From DATHBP01 sp035296085 (GTDB lineage Bacteria; Actinomycetota; Actinomycetes; Propionibacteriales; Nocardioidaceae), in NCBI GenBank assembly GCA_035296085.1, contig DATHBP010000007.1, positions 1 through 30,319 on the forward strand: a DNA stretch of 30,319 bases, in the 5' to 3' direction. The first letter of the stretch is position 1; every line of letters starts with the position of its first letter. Under the pieces are notes generated by a model, which had not been told where the DNA came from, searched no databases, and worked only from the letters and a program-made list of their open reading frames with translations. The position numbers and the translations under genes are program-made. Below are positions 11,368-20,217 of the stretch, piece after piece.

Positions 11368-12297
11368 TCAGACGACGACGGTGCCGGCCTCGCCGTGCAC
11401 TGCCGCCGCGATGCCGTCGAGGTCGGTGATGACGGCGGCGCGGCCGCCGCCCTCGACGAACCGGCACACCGCGTCCACCTTCGGCGCCATGCTGCCGTGG
11501 AAGAAGTGCCCCTGCGCTGCGTACTCACGTAGCTGGGCCACCGGAACCCGGCCGATGGGCCGCTGCGTTGGCGTACGGAAGTCGAGCCACGCGTGCGGTA
11601 CATCGGTCGCTATGACGAGCACCTCGGCCCCGACGGTGCGAGCGAGCACAGCGGCCCCGAGGTCCTTGTCGATCACGGCTTCGACGCCGTGCAGTGAGCC
11701 GTCCGGCTCGCGCACCACCGGGATGCCGCCGCCGCCGTTGGTCACGACGACGAAACCGGCCGACACCAGCGCCTCGGCCGCCGCGGCGTCCAGGATCTCC
11801 AGCGGCTCCGGTGACGCGACCACCCGGCGCCAGCCCTCGCTCCCCCGCGGCTCCCACGTCTGCCCATGCTCGATCAGCAGCGCCGCCTCGTGTTCGGGCA
11901 GGTACCGTCCTATCGGCTTGGTCGGCTGGGTGAACCCGCGGTCGTTGCGGTCCACCAGGGCACGTGTGACGATCGCGGCCACCCCGCGGTTGACGCCACG
12001 AGCTGCCAGTGCGCGTTCGAGGACGGTCACCAGCAGGAATCCCAGCGTGCCCTGAGTCTGGGCGACGCAGGAGTCCAGGGTCTCGGGCGGGACGACAGCA
12101 GCGGCTGCTTCGTTCTTGACGAGCAGGTCGCCGACCTGCGGACCGTTGCCATGGGTGAGCAGCACATCGACGCCCGCAGCGACGGCCTCCGCCACGCCTC
12201 TCATCGCCTGCGCGGCTGCGGCCAGCTGGTGCTCCGCGCTGGCGCTCTCCTCCGGGGCTGCCAGAGCGTTGCCGCCAAGTGCGATCAGGGCTCTCAC
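11368..12297 (-). CDS. arcC: Carbamate kinase
   Basis: A 309-residue amino-acid-kinase-fold enzyme that interconverts carbamoyl phosphate plus ADP with carbamate plus ATP. It is usually the ATP-making last step of arginine, agmatine or ureide catabolism. The motifs are GGNAL (8-12), HGNGPQVG (49-56), TNGGGGIP (186-193), DKD (210-212) and GSMAPKV (268-274). Length and motifs are complete. It has no arcA, arcB or arcD neighbour. The GTG start at 12297 has no Shine-Dalgarno but a -10-like TACAGT 8 bp upstream, so it is likely read from its own leaderless transcript rather than with ribM, whose stop is 97 bp upstream. Confidence 0.95.
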   Translation of the reverse strand: MRALIALGGNALAAPEESASAEHQLAAAAQAMRGVAEAVAAGVDVLLTHGNGPQVGDLLVKNEAAAAVVPPETLDSCVAQTQGTLGFLLVTVLERALAARGVNRGVAAIVTRALVDRNDRGFTQPTKPIGRYLPEHEAALLIEHGQTWEPRGSEGWRRVVASPEPLEILDAAAAEALVSAGFVVVTNGGGGIPVVREPDGSLHGVEAVIDKDLGAAVLARTVGAEVLVIATDVPHAWLDFRTPTQRPIGRVPVAQLREYAAQGHFFHGSMAPKVDAVCRFVEGGGRAAVITDLDGIAAAVHGEAGTVVV

Positions 12298-12305
12298 GGA
12301 GCAGG

Positions 12306-12311
12306 ACTGTA
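12306..12311 (-). promoter_or_regulatory. -10 element for a probably leaderless arcC mRNA
   Basis: TACAGT on the minus strand matches TANNNT and ends 8 bp before the arcC GTG. This spacing is typical of leaderless actinobacterial genes. No convincing -35. The rest of the ribM-arcC gap (12312-12394) shows nothing else. Confidence 0.45.
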
Positions 12312-12394
12312 GCCGGGAGGCACTCGTGCGCTGCGAACTGTGTCGAGTCCCCGCGCGGGCGTGCCGGTCCGGTCGCCGGGTGGCGGAAGCGGCC

Positions 12395-13090
12395 TCAAGT
12401 CCGGGCCGGCTCGGAGCGGACCGGGCCTTCCGCTAGTGCGGCTCGCCGCCAGACGAAGTAGCCCCAGATCACGAAACCGCCATAGATGGCGTAGAGGAGC
12501 GCCGATGGATAGAAGCGTGAGTGCACGAGCAGTGGCACCCCCACCAGGTCCACCGCGATCCAGCACAACCAGAAGTCCACCCACCCGCGGGCCATCGCAT
12601 AGGTGGCCAGGATCGACCCGACGAAGATCCAGGCGTCGGCGAGGTAGAACCACCACTGCGCGTCGAAACCGGCGCCGATTCGGCGGAACGCCCAGTAGCA
12701 GATGGCGATTCCCGCTGCTGCGGTGACCAGGTAGCCGACGCGTTCGCGGGCGGTGGCCCATCTCGGCACGACTGCCGGCGCGTCCGCGCCAGCCGCACGG
12801 CGATGCTCCGCCCACCGTTGCCAGCCGTACATGCTCACCGCGATGAAGAAGACCTGACGACCGGCCTGGCCGAGCAGCGTTGCGCCCTGCGGGTTGTTGA
12901 ACGCGATGCCGAAGAAGACAGTGAACAACAAGACGTTGCCCACGATGCCGACCGGCCACGCCCACACCCGCCGGCGCATGCCGCCGATGGCTGAGGCGAG
13001 CCCGAACGCGTTGCCGATGACCTCGCGCCACAAGATGTGCTGGTCACCGATGTTCAGCTGGGCCTCGAACAGCCAGCGCAGCAGGTCCAC
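12395..13090 (-). CDS. ribM: RibM/PnuX-type riboflavin transporter (PnuC family)
   Basis: A 231-residue membrane protein of the PnuC fold with about six to seven hydrophobic segments (roughly 27-40, 46-64, 79-90, 119-136, 146-164, 173-189, 196-214). Both WREVIGNAFGLASAIGGM and the late WLCWIAVDL segment are PnuC-type. In the second, W174, W177 and D181 take the place of the WxxWxxxN signature. PnuC members import vitamin-related compounds. The FMN riboswitch in its leader points to riboflavin, as shown for RibM/PnuX of streptomycetes and corynebacteria. GTG at 13090 with GAAGGGA just ahead is the chosen start; a longer frame upstream would run into the riboswitch. No riboflavin biosynthesis gene is adjacent. 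Confidence 0.88.
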   Translation of the reverse strand: MDLLRWLFEAQLNIGDQHILWREVIGNAFGLASAIGGMRRRVWAWPVGIVGNVLLFTVFFGIAFNNPQGATLLGQAGRQVFFIAVSMYGWQRWAEHRRAAGADAPAVVPRWATARERVGYLVTAAAGIAICYWAFRRIGAGFDAQWWFYLADAWIFVGSILATYAMARGWVDFWLCWIAVDLVGVPLLVHSRFYPSALLYAIYGGFVIWGYFVWRRAALAEGPVRSEPART

Positions 13091-13181
13091 GTCGCATCCC
13101 TTCCCGTCGCGCGGGGCCCGGGGTGCTTGAGGCCGGCGGCGTGGCGCAGGGCTGTGGACCCGCGCAACAGCTCGCCGCGTG

Positions 13182-13311
13182 CGCCTCCCATCCGGACTTT
13201 CACCGTCGGTCCCGGAGTTCCACCGGGTCAACCGGTCGCGCATCCTGGTCCGGATGTGCGGCCGGGTCGCGGACTGTCACCGCCGGTTCGGAATCTCACC
13301 GACCCCGGAGC
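13182..13311 (-). promoter_or_regulatory. FMN riboswitch (RFN element)
   Basis: On the minus strand the aptamer reads GGTCGGTGAGATTCCGAACC then GGCGGTGACAGTCCGCGAC. After the variable stem come GGTGGAACTCCGGGACCGAC and GGTGAAAGTCCGGATGGGAG. These are the hallmark conserved blocks of the FMN aptamer. About 90 nt separate it from the ribM start; no U-rich terminator is seen, so control of translation initiation is more likely. It begins about 11 bp after the rpe stop codon. The RNA is therefore either made by read-through from rpe or from a promoter inside rpe. Confidence 0.95.
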
Positions 13312-13322
13312 ACGCGAGTCTC

Positions 13323-13997
13323 TTACTCGTCGGCCGCCAGTGTCGCACGTTCGGCGCGAGCGCGAAGGTCGGCGACCGCCTGCGCCGGGTCAGCGGCGCC
13401 AAAGACGGCCGAGCCGGCGACGAAGACGTCAGCCCCGGCTTCGGCGCAGCGCTCGATGGTGTCGGCCGAGATCCCGCCGTCGACCTGCAGCCACAGATCC
13501 AGGCCGGAACGGTCGACCATCGTTCGAGCCCGATGCAGCTTCGGCAGCACGACATCGAGGAAGGGCTGCCCGCCGAACCCCGGCTCTACGGTCATCAGCA
13601 ACAGCATGTCCAGCTCGGGCAGCAGGTCGGCGTACGGCTCCACCGGCGTCGCCGGCTTCAGCGCCAGCCCCGCGCGGGCACCGGCGGCCCGCAGCTCGCG
13701 CGCCAGCCGCACCGGTGCGTGCGCCGCCTCGACGTGAAATGTCACGCTGGCGGCGCCCACCTCCGCGTAGGCCGGTGCCCAGCGGTCGGGGTCCTCGATC
13801 ATCAGATGGCAGTCCAGGGGCAGCGAGGTGGCCGCGGCCAGCGACTCGACCACTGGGAGGCCGACGGTGAGGTTAGGGACGAAGTGGTTGTCCATCACGT
13901 CCACGTGCAGCCAGTCGGCCCCGGCCGCGGAGTGCGCGGCTGCTGCCAAGTTGGCGAAATCGGCGGCCAGCAGGCTCGGCGCGATCTGGATGCCCAC
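13323..13997 (-). CDS. rpe: Ribulose-phosphate 3-epimerase
   Basis: A 224-residue TIM-barrel enzyme of the pentose phosphate pathway that interconverts ribulose 5-phosphate and xylulose 5-phosphate. It begins [17 protein letters not shown]. Metal and catalytic residues appear in [12 protein letters not shown] (H31, D33, D36), in CHLMIEDP (H64) and in LQVDGGIS, and the phosphate grip is in [12 protein letters not shown] at 13997 is chosen because family similarity begins there; the Shine-Dalgarno is weak and the rsmB stop is only 11 bp upstream, so coupling is likely. It is last of def-fmt-rsmB-rpe and leads directly into the FMN riboswitch. Confidence 0.96.
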   Translation of the reverse strand: MGIQIAPSLLAADFANLAAAAHSAAGADWLHVDVMDNHFVPNLTVGLPVVESLAAATSLPLDCHLMIEDPDRWAPAYAEVGAASVTFHVEAAHAPVRLARELRAAGARAGLALKPATPVEPYADLLPELDMLLLMTVEPGFGGQPFLDVVLPKLHRARTMVDRSGLDLWLQVDGGISADTIERCAEAGADVFVAGSAVFGAADPAQAVADLRARAERATLAADE

Positions 13998-14008
13998 GGC
14001 GGCGGAGT

Positions 14009-15361
14009 CTATCGAGGCACCCGAGCCAGCACGGCGAAGAACATCGCGTCGGTGTCGTGGACGTGCGGCCACAGCTGCACGTGCGGCCCGTCCCCCAGCG
14101 ACGGCACCGCGGGCAGCAACGGCCGGGCGTCGCGCTGTACCGCGTCGCCGCGTGCCGAAACAACGGCCTCCACCACGTCGCGGGTTTCGGCGGGCAGCGG
14201 CGAGCACGTGGCATAGACGACGACGCCGCCGGGCCGGACGGCGTCCAGTGCGGCGTGCAGCAGCCGTTGCTGGAGGGGCTGTAGCCGCTCGACGTCACCC
14301 GGCTGGCGACGCCAGCGCGCCTCCGGCCGGCGGCGCAGCGCCCCGAGTCCGGTGCACGGCACATCGGCGAGGACCCGGTCAAAGCTTCCCGGCCGCCAGG
14401 GGGCGTGCGTCGCATCGGCGCAGAGGGTGCCGAGCGTGCCGGCAGATCCGCGCAAGGTGGCGGCGGCGAGCTGAGCCCGGTGCGGCGAGCGGTCCACGGC
14501 GAGCAGCCGGGCGTCGCGCTCGGCGGCCAGCCCCCCCAGCAGGGCCGCTTTCCCGCCGGGGCCGGCACATAGGTCGAGCCAGCGCCGGTCGCTCCCGGAC
14601 AGCTGCGCGTCTGCCATCGCGATCGCCACGAGCTGCGAGCCCTCGTCTTGGACGCCGGCCCGGCGCTCGCGGACAGCGTCGACCAAGCCCGGGTCGCCAG
14701 CGGGCAGCACAGCGGCGTACGGAGACCAGCGGCCGAGCTGTGCACCGGCACGCAGCAGCTCGGCTACGTCGCACCTGCCGGGTCGCGCCGCGAGGGTGAC
14801 GTGAGGCGCGCTGTTGTCGGCCGCCAGCAGAGCCGCGGTAGCCGCCAGGTCGCCGCCGACCGCGTCGTGGAGCGCCCTGACAACCCACTGCGGGTGCGAG
14901 TGGGTGACCGCGAGTCGTTCCAAGGGTGTCGCATCCGCTGGCACCACGAGGCGCAGCCAGTCGGACAGGCTGTGGGTCGCGACCTTGCGCAGCACGGCAT
15001 TGACCAGGGTCGCCGGGCGCCGGCCGACGACGCCGCGGACGAGGTCCACGCTGGTGCTGACGGCCGCATGGGCGGGGATGCGCATGCTCAGCACCTGATG
15101 GGCGCCGAGACGCAGAACATCCAGTACGGCGGGATCGAGGGCAGTGAGCGGCCGGTCCACGCAGCTCGCGAGCACCGCGTCATAGCTGCCGCGCAGCCGG
15201 ACCGCGCCATATGCCAGCTCGGTGGCGAACGCGGCGTCGCGGCCGCCCAGTCGGCGCTCACGCAGCAATGCCGGCAGCGCCAGGTTGAGGTAGGCGTCGC
15301 CTTCGGCGACCGCGTGCACGGCGTCATAGGCGGCGCGCCGGGCGTCGTCGACCTGCCTCAC
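14009..15361 (-). CDS. rsmB: 16S rRNA m5C967 methyltransferase
   Basis: A 450-residue RsmB/Fmu protein that methylates a cytosine in 16S rRNA helix 31. The N-terminal NusB-like RNA-binding domain covers about 1-130. The SAM-binding motif is LCAGPGGK (264-271). The two catalytic cysteines of m5C enzymes are in DVPCTG (C336) and YATCSP (C386). GTG at 15361 lies 16 bp after the fmt stop. This place after fmt is standard. The sequence is complete. Confidence 0.95.
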   Translation of the reverse strand: MRQVDDARRAAYDAVHAVAEGDAYLNLALPALLRERRLGGRDAAFATELAYGAVRLRGSYDAVLASCVDRPLTALDPAVLDVLRLGAHQVLSMRIPAHAAVSTSVDLVRGVVGRRPATLVNAVLRKVATHSLSDWLRLVVPADATPLERLAVTHSHPQWVVRALHDAVGGDLAATAALLAADNSAPHVTLAARPGRCDVAELLRAGAQLGRWSPYAAVLPAGDPGLVDAVRERRAGVQDEGSQLVAIAMADAQLSGSDRRWLDLCAGPGGKAALLGGLAAERDARLLAVDRSPHRAQLAAATLRGSAGTLGTLCADATHAPWRPGSFDRVLADVPCTGLGALRRRPEARWRRQPGDVERLQPLQQRLLHAALDAVRPGGVVVYATCSPLPAETRDVVEAVVSARGDAVQRDARPLLPAVPSLGDGPHVQLWPHVHDTDAMFFAVLARVPR

Positions 15362-15377
15362 CCGTGCGCGCCCGGAG

Positions 15378-16328
15378 TCACGGCTGACCTCGTCCGAGCT
15401 TCTCGCCTGGGCGGATGCGCGCGCCGCGAGCCCAGTCGAGCGCTGCCATCCGCTGCCGGCCCGGCGGTTGCACGTCGGCCACCGTGAGCGCCGACGAACC
15501 GGTGCTCACGTGGACGCCGGCGGCGTCCACGACCAGAGTGCCGGGCGGCTCTCGCCGGGCCGGAGGCTCATCCGGCGCGGGAGGCGTGACCCCGAAGAGC
15601 TTGAGCCGCTGGTCTCGAAACTCGGTCCACGCACCCGGGGCCGGTGTGCAGGCGCGGATCCGGCGGTCGATGGCCGCTGCGGGCGCCGCCCAGTCGATGC
15701 GCGCATCCGCTGGACTCAGCTTGGGTGCGTATGTCGCCACGTCGTTGCGCTGGGGCTGCGGCTGCACGGTGCCGGACTCGATCCCGTCCAGGGTTGCGAG
15801 CAGCAGGTGCGCTCCGTGCTCCGCGAGCCGGCCCAGCAAGTCCCCAGCGGTGTCGCCCCGTCGCACCGCCTCGGTATAGCTGCCGAAAACTGGTCCCGCG
15901 TCGAGCTCCTCGACCAGGCGGAACGTGCTGGCACCGGTGACGTCGTCGCCGGCCAACAGCGCATGCTGGACCGGCGCTGCGCCTCGCCACGCCGGCAGGA
16001 GCGAGAAGTGCAGGTTGACCCAGCCGTGGACGGGGATGTCCAGGGCGACTGCGGGGATCAGCGCTCCGTACGCCACGACCGGGCAGCAGTCGGGCGCAAG
16101 CTCGGCGAGCCGGGCGAGAAATGCGGGGTCCTTCGGCGTGCCGGGCTTGAGGACCTCGATGCCGGCCGATGCCGCCACAGCGGCGACGGGCGAAGGGCCT
16201 GCGGTGCGGCCGCGGCCGGAGCGCGAGTCCGGCCGGGTGATCGCCGCGGCTACGTCGTGGGGGCTCGCGAGGAGCGCGTGGAGCGCCGGCAGGGCAACAT
16301 GCGGTGTGCCGGCGAAGACGACACGCAC
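15378..16328 (-). CDS. fmt: Methionyl-tRNA formyltransferase
   Basis: A 316-residue enzyme that formylates initiator Met-tRNA using 10-formyltetrahydrofolate. The N-terminal Rossmann-like domain starts MRVVFAGTPHVALPAL. Catalytic residues N105, H107 and D143 sit in VNLHFSLLPAWRGAAP and ELDAGPVF. A C-terminal OB-like tRNA-binding domain follows from about 210. The GTG start at 16328 is 1 bp after the def stop, so the def-fmt pair, which add and remove the formyl group, is tightly coupled. Confidence 0.96.
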   Translation of the reverse strand: MRVVFAGTPHVALPALHALLASPHDVAAAITRPDSRSGRGRTAGPSPVAAVAASAGIEVLKPGTPKDPAFLARLAELAPDCCPVVAYGALIPAVALDIPVHGWVNLHFSLLPAWRGAAPVQHALLAGDDVTGASTFRLVEELDAGPVFGSYTEAVRRGDTAGDLLGRLAEHGAHLLLATLDGIESGTVQPQPQRNDVATYAPKLSPADARIDWAAPAAAIDRRIRACTPAPGAWTEFRDQRLKLFGVTPPAPDEPPARREPPGTLVVDAAGVHVSTGSSALTVADVQPPGRQRMAALDWARGARIRPGEKLGRGQP

Positions 16329-16329
16329 C

Positions 16330-16875
16330 TCACATCCTGAACCCGTAGGTGGGGTGTGGTGACACCTTCACCGGCGGGTGGGCTTGGCCGTACCAGTCCG
16401 TCTCACGAATGGCCCGCATCGCGGCTTTGCGCGCTTTCCGGTCGAGCCGGTCGATGAACAGCACGCCGTCGAGGTGGTCGGTCTCGTGCTGGAGGCAACG
16501 GGCCAGCAGGTCGGAGCCTTCGATGGTCACCGGGTCTCCGTACATGTTCATGCCCTTGGCGACGACGCGCATCGCGCGCACGCAGTCGAACGTGAGGTCC
16601 GGGATCGACAGGCACCCCTCCGGACCGTCCTGGGTCTCCTCGGACAAGGCGAGGTCGGGGTTTACGAGGTGGCCGACTTCCCCGTCCACGAGCCAGGTGA
16701 ACACCCGCAGGCCGACGCCGATCTGCGGGGCGGCGAGTCCTACGCCAGGTGCGTCGACCATCGTGTCGGTCAGGTCGTGGACCAGCGTCCGCAGCTCCTT
16801 GTCGAAGTCGACGACCGGGTCGGCTGGGGTGAGCAGCACCGGGTCGCCGATCAGCCGGATCGGTCGCACGGACAC
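16330..16875 (-). CDS. def: Peptide deformylase
   Basis: A 181-residue metal-dependent enzyme that removes the N-formyl group from nascent proteins. The three motifs are intact: GVGLAAPQIG (44-53), EGCLS (86-90, metal ligand C88) and HETDH (130-134, two His ligands and the catalytic Glu). The GTG start at 16875 has GAAAGG ahead. A 109-bp gap separates it from priA and contains a possible -10, so def probably heads the def-fmt-rsmB-rpe transcript. Confidence 0.96.
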   Translation of the reverse strand: MSVRPIRLIGDPVLLTPADPVVDFDKELRTLVHDLTDTMVDAPGVGLAAPQIGVGLRVFTWLVDGEVGHLVNPDLALSEETQDGPEGCLSIPDLTFDCVRAMRVVAKGMNMYGDPVTIEGSDLLARCLQHETDHLDGVLFIDRLDRKARKAAMRAIRETDWYGQAHPPVKVSPHPTYGFRM

Positions 16876-16947
16876 GCGAGTGCCTTTCGGTCGGGCGGAG
16901 ACGGCAGGTTCGGCGGCGGGCCAAGCGCCGGGGTCAGCGGTGCGGCC

Positions 16948-16953
16948 ATTCTA
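16948..16953 (-). promoter_or_regulatory. Candidate -10 element upstream of def
   Basis: TAGAAT on the minus strand in the priA-def gap is a good -10 match and would give a leader of about 65 nt. No recognisable -35 lies 16-19 bp upstream. Confidence 0.35.
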
Positions 16954-16984
16954 CGAACCGCGGCCGCGATGCGGCTCAGGGCGC

Positions 16985-18931
16985 TCAGCCGAGGCTCACG
17001 GGGTCGACCTGGACCCTCACGGCTGGCTGTTTGCGCTGACTTCGCAGCGCCTGCGCCGTTCGCAGCGCATCGCTGAGCGCCGCGGCTCGGTCGAGCGGAG
17101 CGCGTACGACTGCGCGCACGGTGTCGTCCGCGACCGGAACAGGGCCCAGCGCCTGGCCGTGTTCGGGCAGAGCCACCTCGTCGAGGAACTCGGCCACCGC
17201 GCTTGCGGGACCTGTCACGCTCGCCAAGCAGACCGCTGGTGGCAGCCTGGCAGAGCTCCGCTCGGCGAGCTCACGAGCCGCAAAGCCAACCGGGTCCCAG
17301 CGCACGAGAGCCTGGATGACCGGTACGCCCGCGTCTCCCACGATCACGACGCGCCCACCTTCGCTCGCCGGACGCACGAGTCCGGCGGCGTTGAGCCACC
17401 GCCGCAGCGCCTCCTCGGCGGTGCGAAGGTCCGGCCGAGCCAGCGTCACCCAGGCGTCCAGCAGGAGCGCCGCCCGGTAGCCGCCTGCGGCGACAGGTTC
17501 CGCGCCCGGCGTCGCGACCACCAGACACGGCCGGTCCTCGATGCTCGCCAGGACGCTGTCACCGCTGGAGTGGCGGATCGACGTCGACGGGAAGGCCCGG
17601 CCGAGCTCCTCGGCGGTCCGCGCGGACCCGATGCGCGGAGCCCGCAGGCGCTCACCAGCGCACTGCGGGCAGGTCCACGGCCGCGCTGCCCGACCGCACC
17701 AGCGGCACGCCGGCGGCGCGCCGGCCAGGCTGACGGTGACCGGGCCACCACAGTCGGGGCACCGCGCAGGGCGCCCGCACCGTTGACACGCGAGGGCGGG
17801 GAGGTAACCGGCGCGTGGCACCTGCACCAGCACCGGTCCCTCCGCCAGCGCGCCGCGGATCGTGACGAAGGCCGCATGCGGCAGCCGGGCGGAGCGCGCG
17901 GAGGGGTCGCGCGACAGGTCGCTCTCGTTGCCCGCGTCAACCCGCGGGCTGCGCGTCCGGGCCAGCCCACGGTCCGGCTCCAGGGACCTGGCCCATCGGG
18001 CGGCGAGCAGTGAGTGCGCCTCCGTGGTGCGGGCATACCCGGCTACCAGTGCCGCGCAGCCCTGCTGCTCGGCGCGCAGTACGAGCACCTCGCGGGCGTG
18101 TGGGTACGGTGCGCGCGGCTCGGCGTACAGGTCGTCGCCGTCGTCCCAGATCGCGAGCAGCGACACGTCCCGCACCGGTGCGAAGGCAGCCGCCCGGGTG
18201 CCGATGACGAGCCGGACGCGACCACGCGCCGCGGCGAGGAAAGCCCGGTAGCGCGCGGCCGGACCGAGGTCGGAGGTGAGGACGACGTGGCGGCCGGCGC
18301 CCAGGACCGCCGAGCAGGCAGCGTCGAGGCGGTCGACGTCCCGCCGGTCCGGCACGCACAGAATCGCGCCGCGGCCTCCGGAGAGAGTCGTCGCCGCTGC
18401 CACGGCCAGGGCCTGCGGCCAGTCGGTGCCGGCCAGGGCGGTCCACACCGCCCGCGGCGCCTCGTCGGCGGCCAGCCGCCGCAGGAAGGCCGGTCCGGCC
18501 GGATAGTCCCCCCAGGGACCCGGCGCCAAGTCGCCAGCATCGCTCGCGGCGGAATCGAGCGGCGGCGGCGGTTCCCGCTCCACCCTTGCGTGGCGGGGAG
18601 GGACGGCGAGCCGCAGCACGTCGGCACGCGACCCGGCGTACCGGTGTGCCACCGTGGTGGACAGCTTCGCGATCTCGGAACTGAGCACCGGCTCGGGCGA
18701 GACGACTCGGTGCAGCGGGCTCAGGCGTCCGGAGTGCTCGGAGCTCTCGAGGCGGTCAAGGACGAATCCGCTGATGCTGCGGCCCGCGAAGCGCACTTTG
18801 ACGCGGGCCCCGGGAACCGCGCTGTCGCACAAGGCGTCGGGCACAGCGTAGTCGAACGGCCGGTCCAGGTGCGCCAAGGAGACGTCGACTGCGACTCGAG
18901 CGACCGGGAGGGACGACAACCGATCGGTCAC
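16985..18931 (-). CDS. priA: Primosomal protein N' (PriA), helicase-degenerate
   Basis: A 648-residue replication-restart protein of the actinobacterial type. The N-terminal 3'-DNA-end-binding domain covers about 8-110. Eight cysteines (C382, C385, C391, C394, C409, C412, C421, C424) form the two zinc sites. In the helicase core GTRAAAFAP (244-252) is recognisable. However, the place of Walker A reads WTALAGTDWPQALAV with no GxGKT, and the DEEH box reads WDDGDD (262-267). It is thus unlikely to hydrolyse ATP as a helicase and may act as a replisome-loading scaffold, as suggested for other actinobacterial PriA proteins. GTG start at 18931, 21 bp after metK. Pro-rich and charged insertions interrupt the core. 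Confidence 0.9.
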   Translation of the reverse strand: MTDRLSSLPVARVAVDVSLAHLDRPFDYAVPDALCDSAVPGARVKVRFAGRSISGFVLDRLESSEHSGRLSPLHRVVSPEPVLSSEIAKLSTTVAHRYAGSRADVLRLAVPPRHARVEREPPPPLDSAASDAGDLAPGPWGDYPAGPAFLRRLAADEAPRAVWTALAGTDWPQALAVAAATTLSGGRGAILCVPDRRDVDRLDAACSAVLGAGRHVVLTSDLGPAARYRAFLAAARGRVRLVIGTRAAAFAPVRDVSLLAIWDDGDDLYAEPRAPYPHAREVLVLRAEQQGCAALVAGYARTTEAHSLLAARWARSLEPDRGLARTRSPRVDAGNESDLSRDPSARSARLPHAAFVTIRGALAEGPVLVQVPRAGYLPALACQRCGRPARCPDCGGPVTVSLAGAPPACRWCGRAARPWTCPQCAGERLRAPRIGSARTAEELGRAFPSTSIRHSSGDSVLASIEDRPCLVVATPGAEPVAAGGYRAALLLDAWVTLARPDLRTAEEALRRWLNAAGLVRPASEGGRVVIVGDAGVPVIQALVRWDPVGFAARELAERSSARLPPAVCLASVTGPASAVAEFLDEVALPEHGQALGPVPVADDTVRAVVRAPLDRAAALSDALRTAQALRSQRKQPAVRVQVDPVSLG

Positions 18932-18952
18932 GGCGCGCGTCTACCGGGCCGC

Positions 18953-20146
18953 TCAGGCGTGGGTAGCGCGCTGCAACGCTCCCACCCGGTCGGTGCGCTC
19001 CCAGGTGAAGTCGGGTAGGTCCCGGCCGAAGTGGCCGTAGGTCGCGGTAGCGGCGTAGATGGGGCGCAGCAGGTCGAGGTCGGCGATGATCGCGGCCGGT
19101 CGCAGATCGAAGACGTCCAGGACGGCAGCAGAGATCCGTTCGGCCGGCACCGCCTCGGTCCCGAAGCAGTCGAGGAAGAAGCTCACGGGATGCGACGAGC
19201 CGATCGCGTACGCGACCTGGCACTCACAGCGCCGGGCGAGTCCGGCGGCGACAACGTTCTTGGCAACCCAGCGCATGGCGTACGCGCCGGACCGGTCGAC
19301 CTTGGAGGGGTCTTTGCCGCTGAACGCGCCACCTCCGTGGCGGGCCATGCCGCCGTAGGTGTCGAGGATGATCTTGCGGCCGGTCACACCGGAGTCGCCC
19401 ATCGGGCCGCCGATCTCGAAGCGGCCGGTGGGGTTGACCATAAGCCGGTAGCCGGCGCAGGCGAGCTCGAGCTCCGCGAGCACCGGGTCGACGACATGGC
19501 TGCGAACCTCGGGGATCAGGACGACGTCGAGGTCGACGTCGCGGGCGTGCTGGGTGGACACCACCACCGTGTCGATGCACTGCGGCCGGTCGCCGTCGTA
19601 GCGCACGCTGACTTGCGTCTTGCCGTCGGGGCGCAGGTAGGACAGCTCGCCGCTCTTGCGCACGTCGGCCAGTCGGCGGGCCAGCCGATGAGCCACCGTG
19701 ATCGGCAGCGGCATGAGCTCAGGGGTGTCGTCGCAGGCGTAGCCGAACATGAGGCCCTGGTCACCGGCCCCCTGCTTGTCCAGCGGGTCGGCGGAGCCTT
19801 CGGCCCGTTCTTCGTACGCGTCGTCGATCCCGATGGCGATGTCGCGCGACTGCGCGCCGATGGAGACCTGGACGCCGCACGAGCGGCCGTCGAAGCCCTT
19901 GTCCGAGCTGTCGTAGCCGATCTCCAGCACCCGTTCGCGCACGATGGAGGGAATGTCGGCGTACGCCGTCGTCGTGACCTCACCTGCGACGACGACGAGC
20001 CCGGTGGTCACAAGAGTCTCGACGGCGACGCGGCTGGCGGGATCTTCCTTGAGCAGCGCGTCGAGGACGGAGTCGCTGATCTGGTCGGCGATCTTGTCCG
20101 GATGTCCTTCGGTCACGGACTCGGAGGTGAACAGGCGACGCGGCAC
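18953..20146 (-). CDS. metK: S-adenosylmethionine synthetase
   Basis: A 397-residue enzyme that makes SAM from methionine and ATP. Signatures are [12 protein letters not shown] (8-19), [12 protein letters not shown] and [19 protein letters not shown]. The GTG at 20146 is preferred because AGAGGAGG lies just upstream, although its last G is only 3 bases from the GTG. The ATG at 20170 in the same frame has no Shine-Dalgarno and would add 8 residues. It sits between coaBC (71 bp gap) and priA, the usual actinobacterial order. Complete. Confidence 0.96.
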   Translation of the reverse strand: MPRRLFTSESVTEGHPDKIADQISDSVLDALLKEDPASRVAVETLVTTGLVVVAGEVTTTAYADIPSIVRERVLEIGYDSSDKGFDGRSCGVQVSIGAQSRDIAIGIDDAYEERAEGSADPLDKQGAGDQGLMFGYACDDTPELMPLPITVAHRLARRLADVRKSGELSYLRPDGKTQVSVRYDGDRPQCIDTVVVSTQHARDVDLDVVLIPEVRSHVVDPVLAELELACAGYRLMVNPTGRFEIGGPMGDSGVTGRKIILDTYGGMARHGGGAFSGKDPSKVDRSGAYAMRWVAKNVVAAGLARRCECQVAYAIGSSHPVSFFLDCFGTEAVPAERISAAVLDVFDLRPAAIIADLDLLRPIYAATATYGHFGRDLPDFTWERTDRVGALQRATHA

Positions 20147-20217
20147 GACCCTCCTCTCCGAGAGGTTCATGGGGCCCCGCGCAGCATCGGCGACGCGGCC
20201 TTGGCCGTGCGGTCAGC

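Noticed and set aside
11360..11372. A shared terminator between the kinase and arcC
   Set aside because: The stop codons are 3 bp apart and no stem with a U-run lies around them.
13123..14216. Plus-strand open frames across the FMN riboswitch and rpe
   Set aside because: Antisense to a recognisable RNA aptamer and to rpe; no supporting motif.
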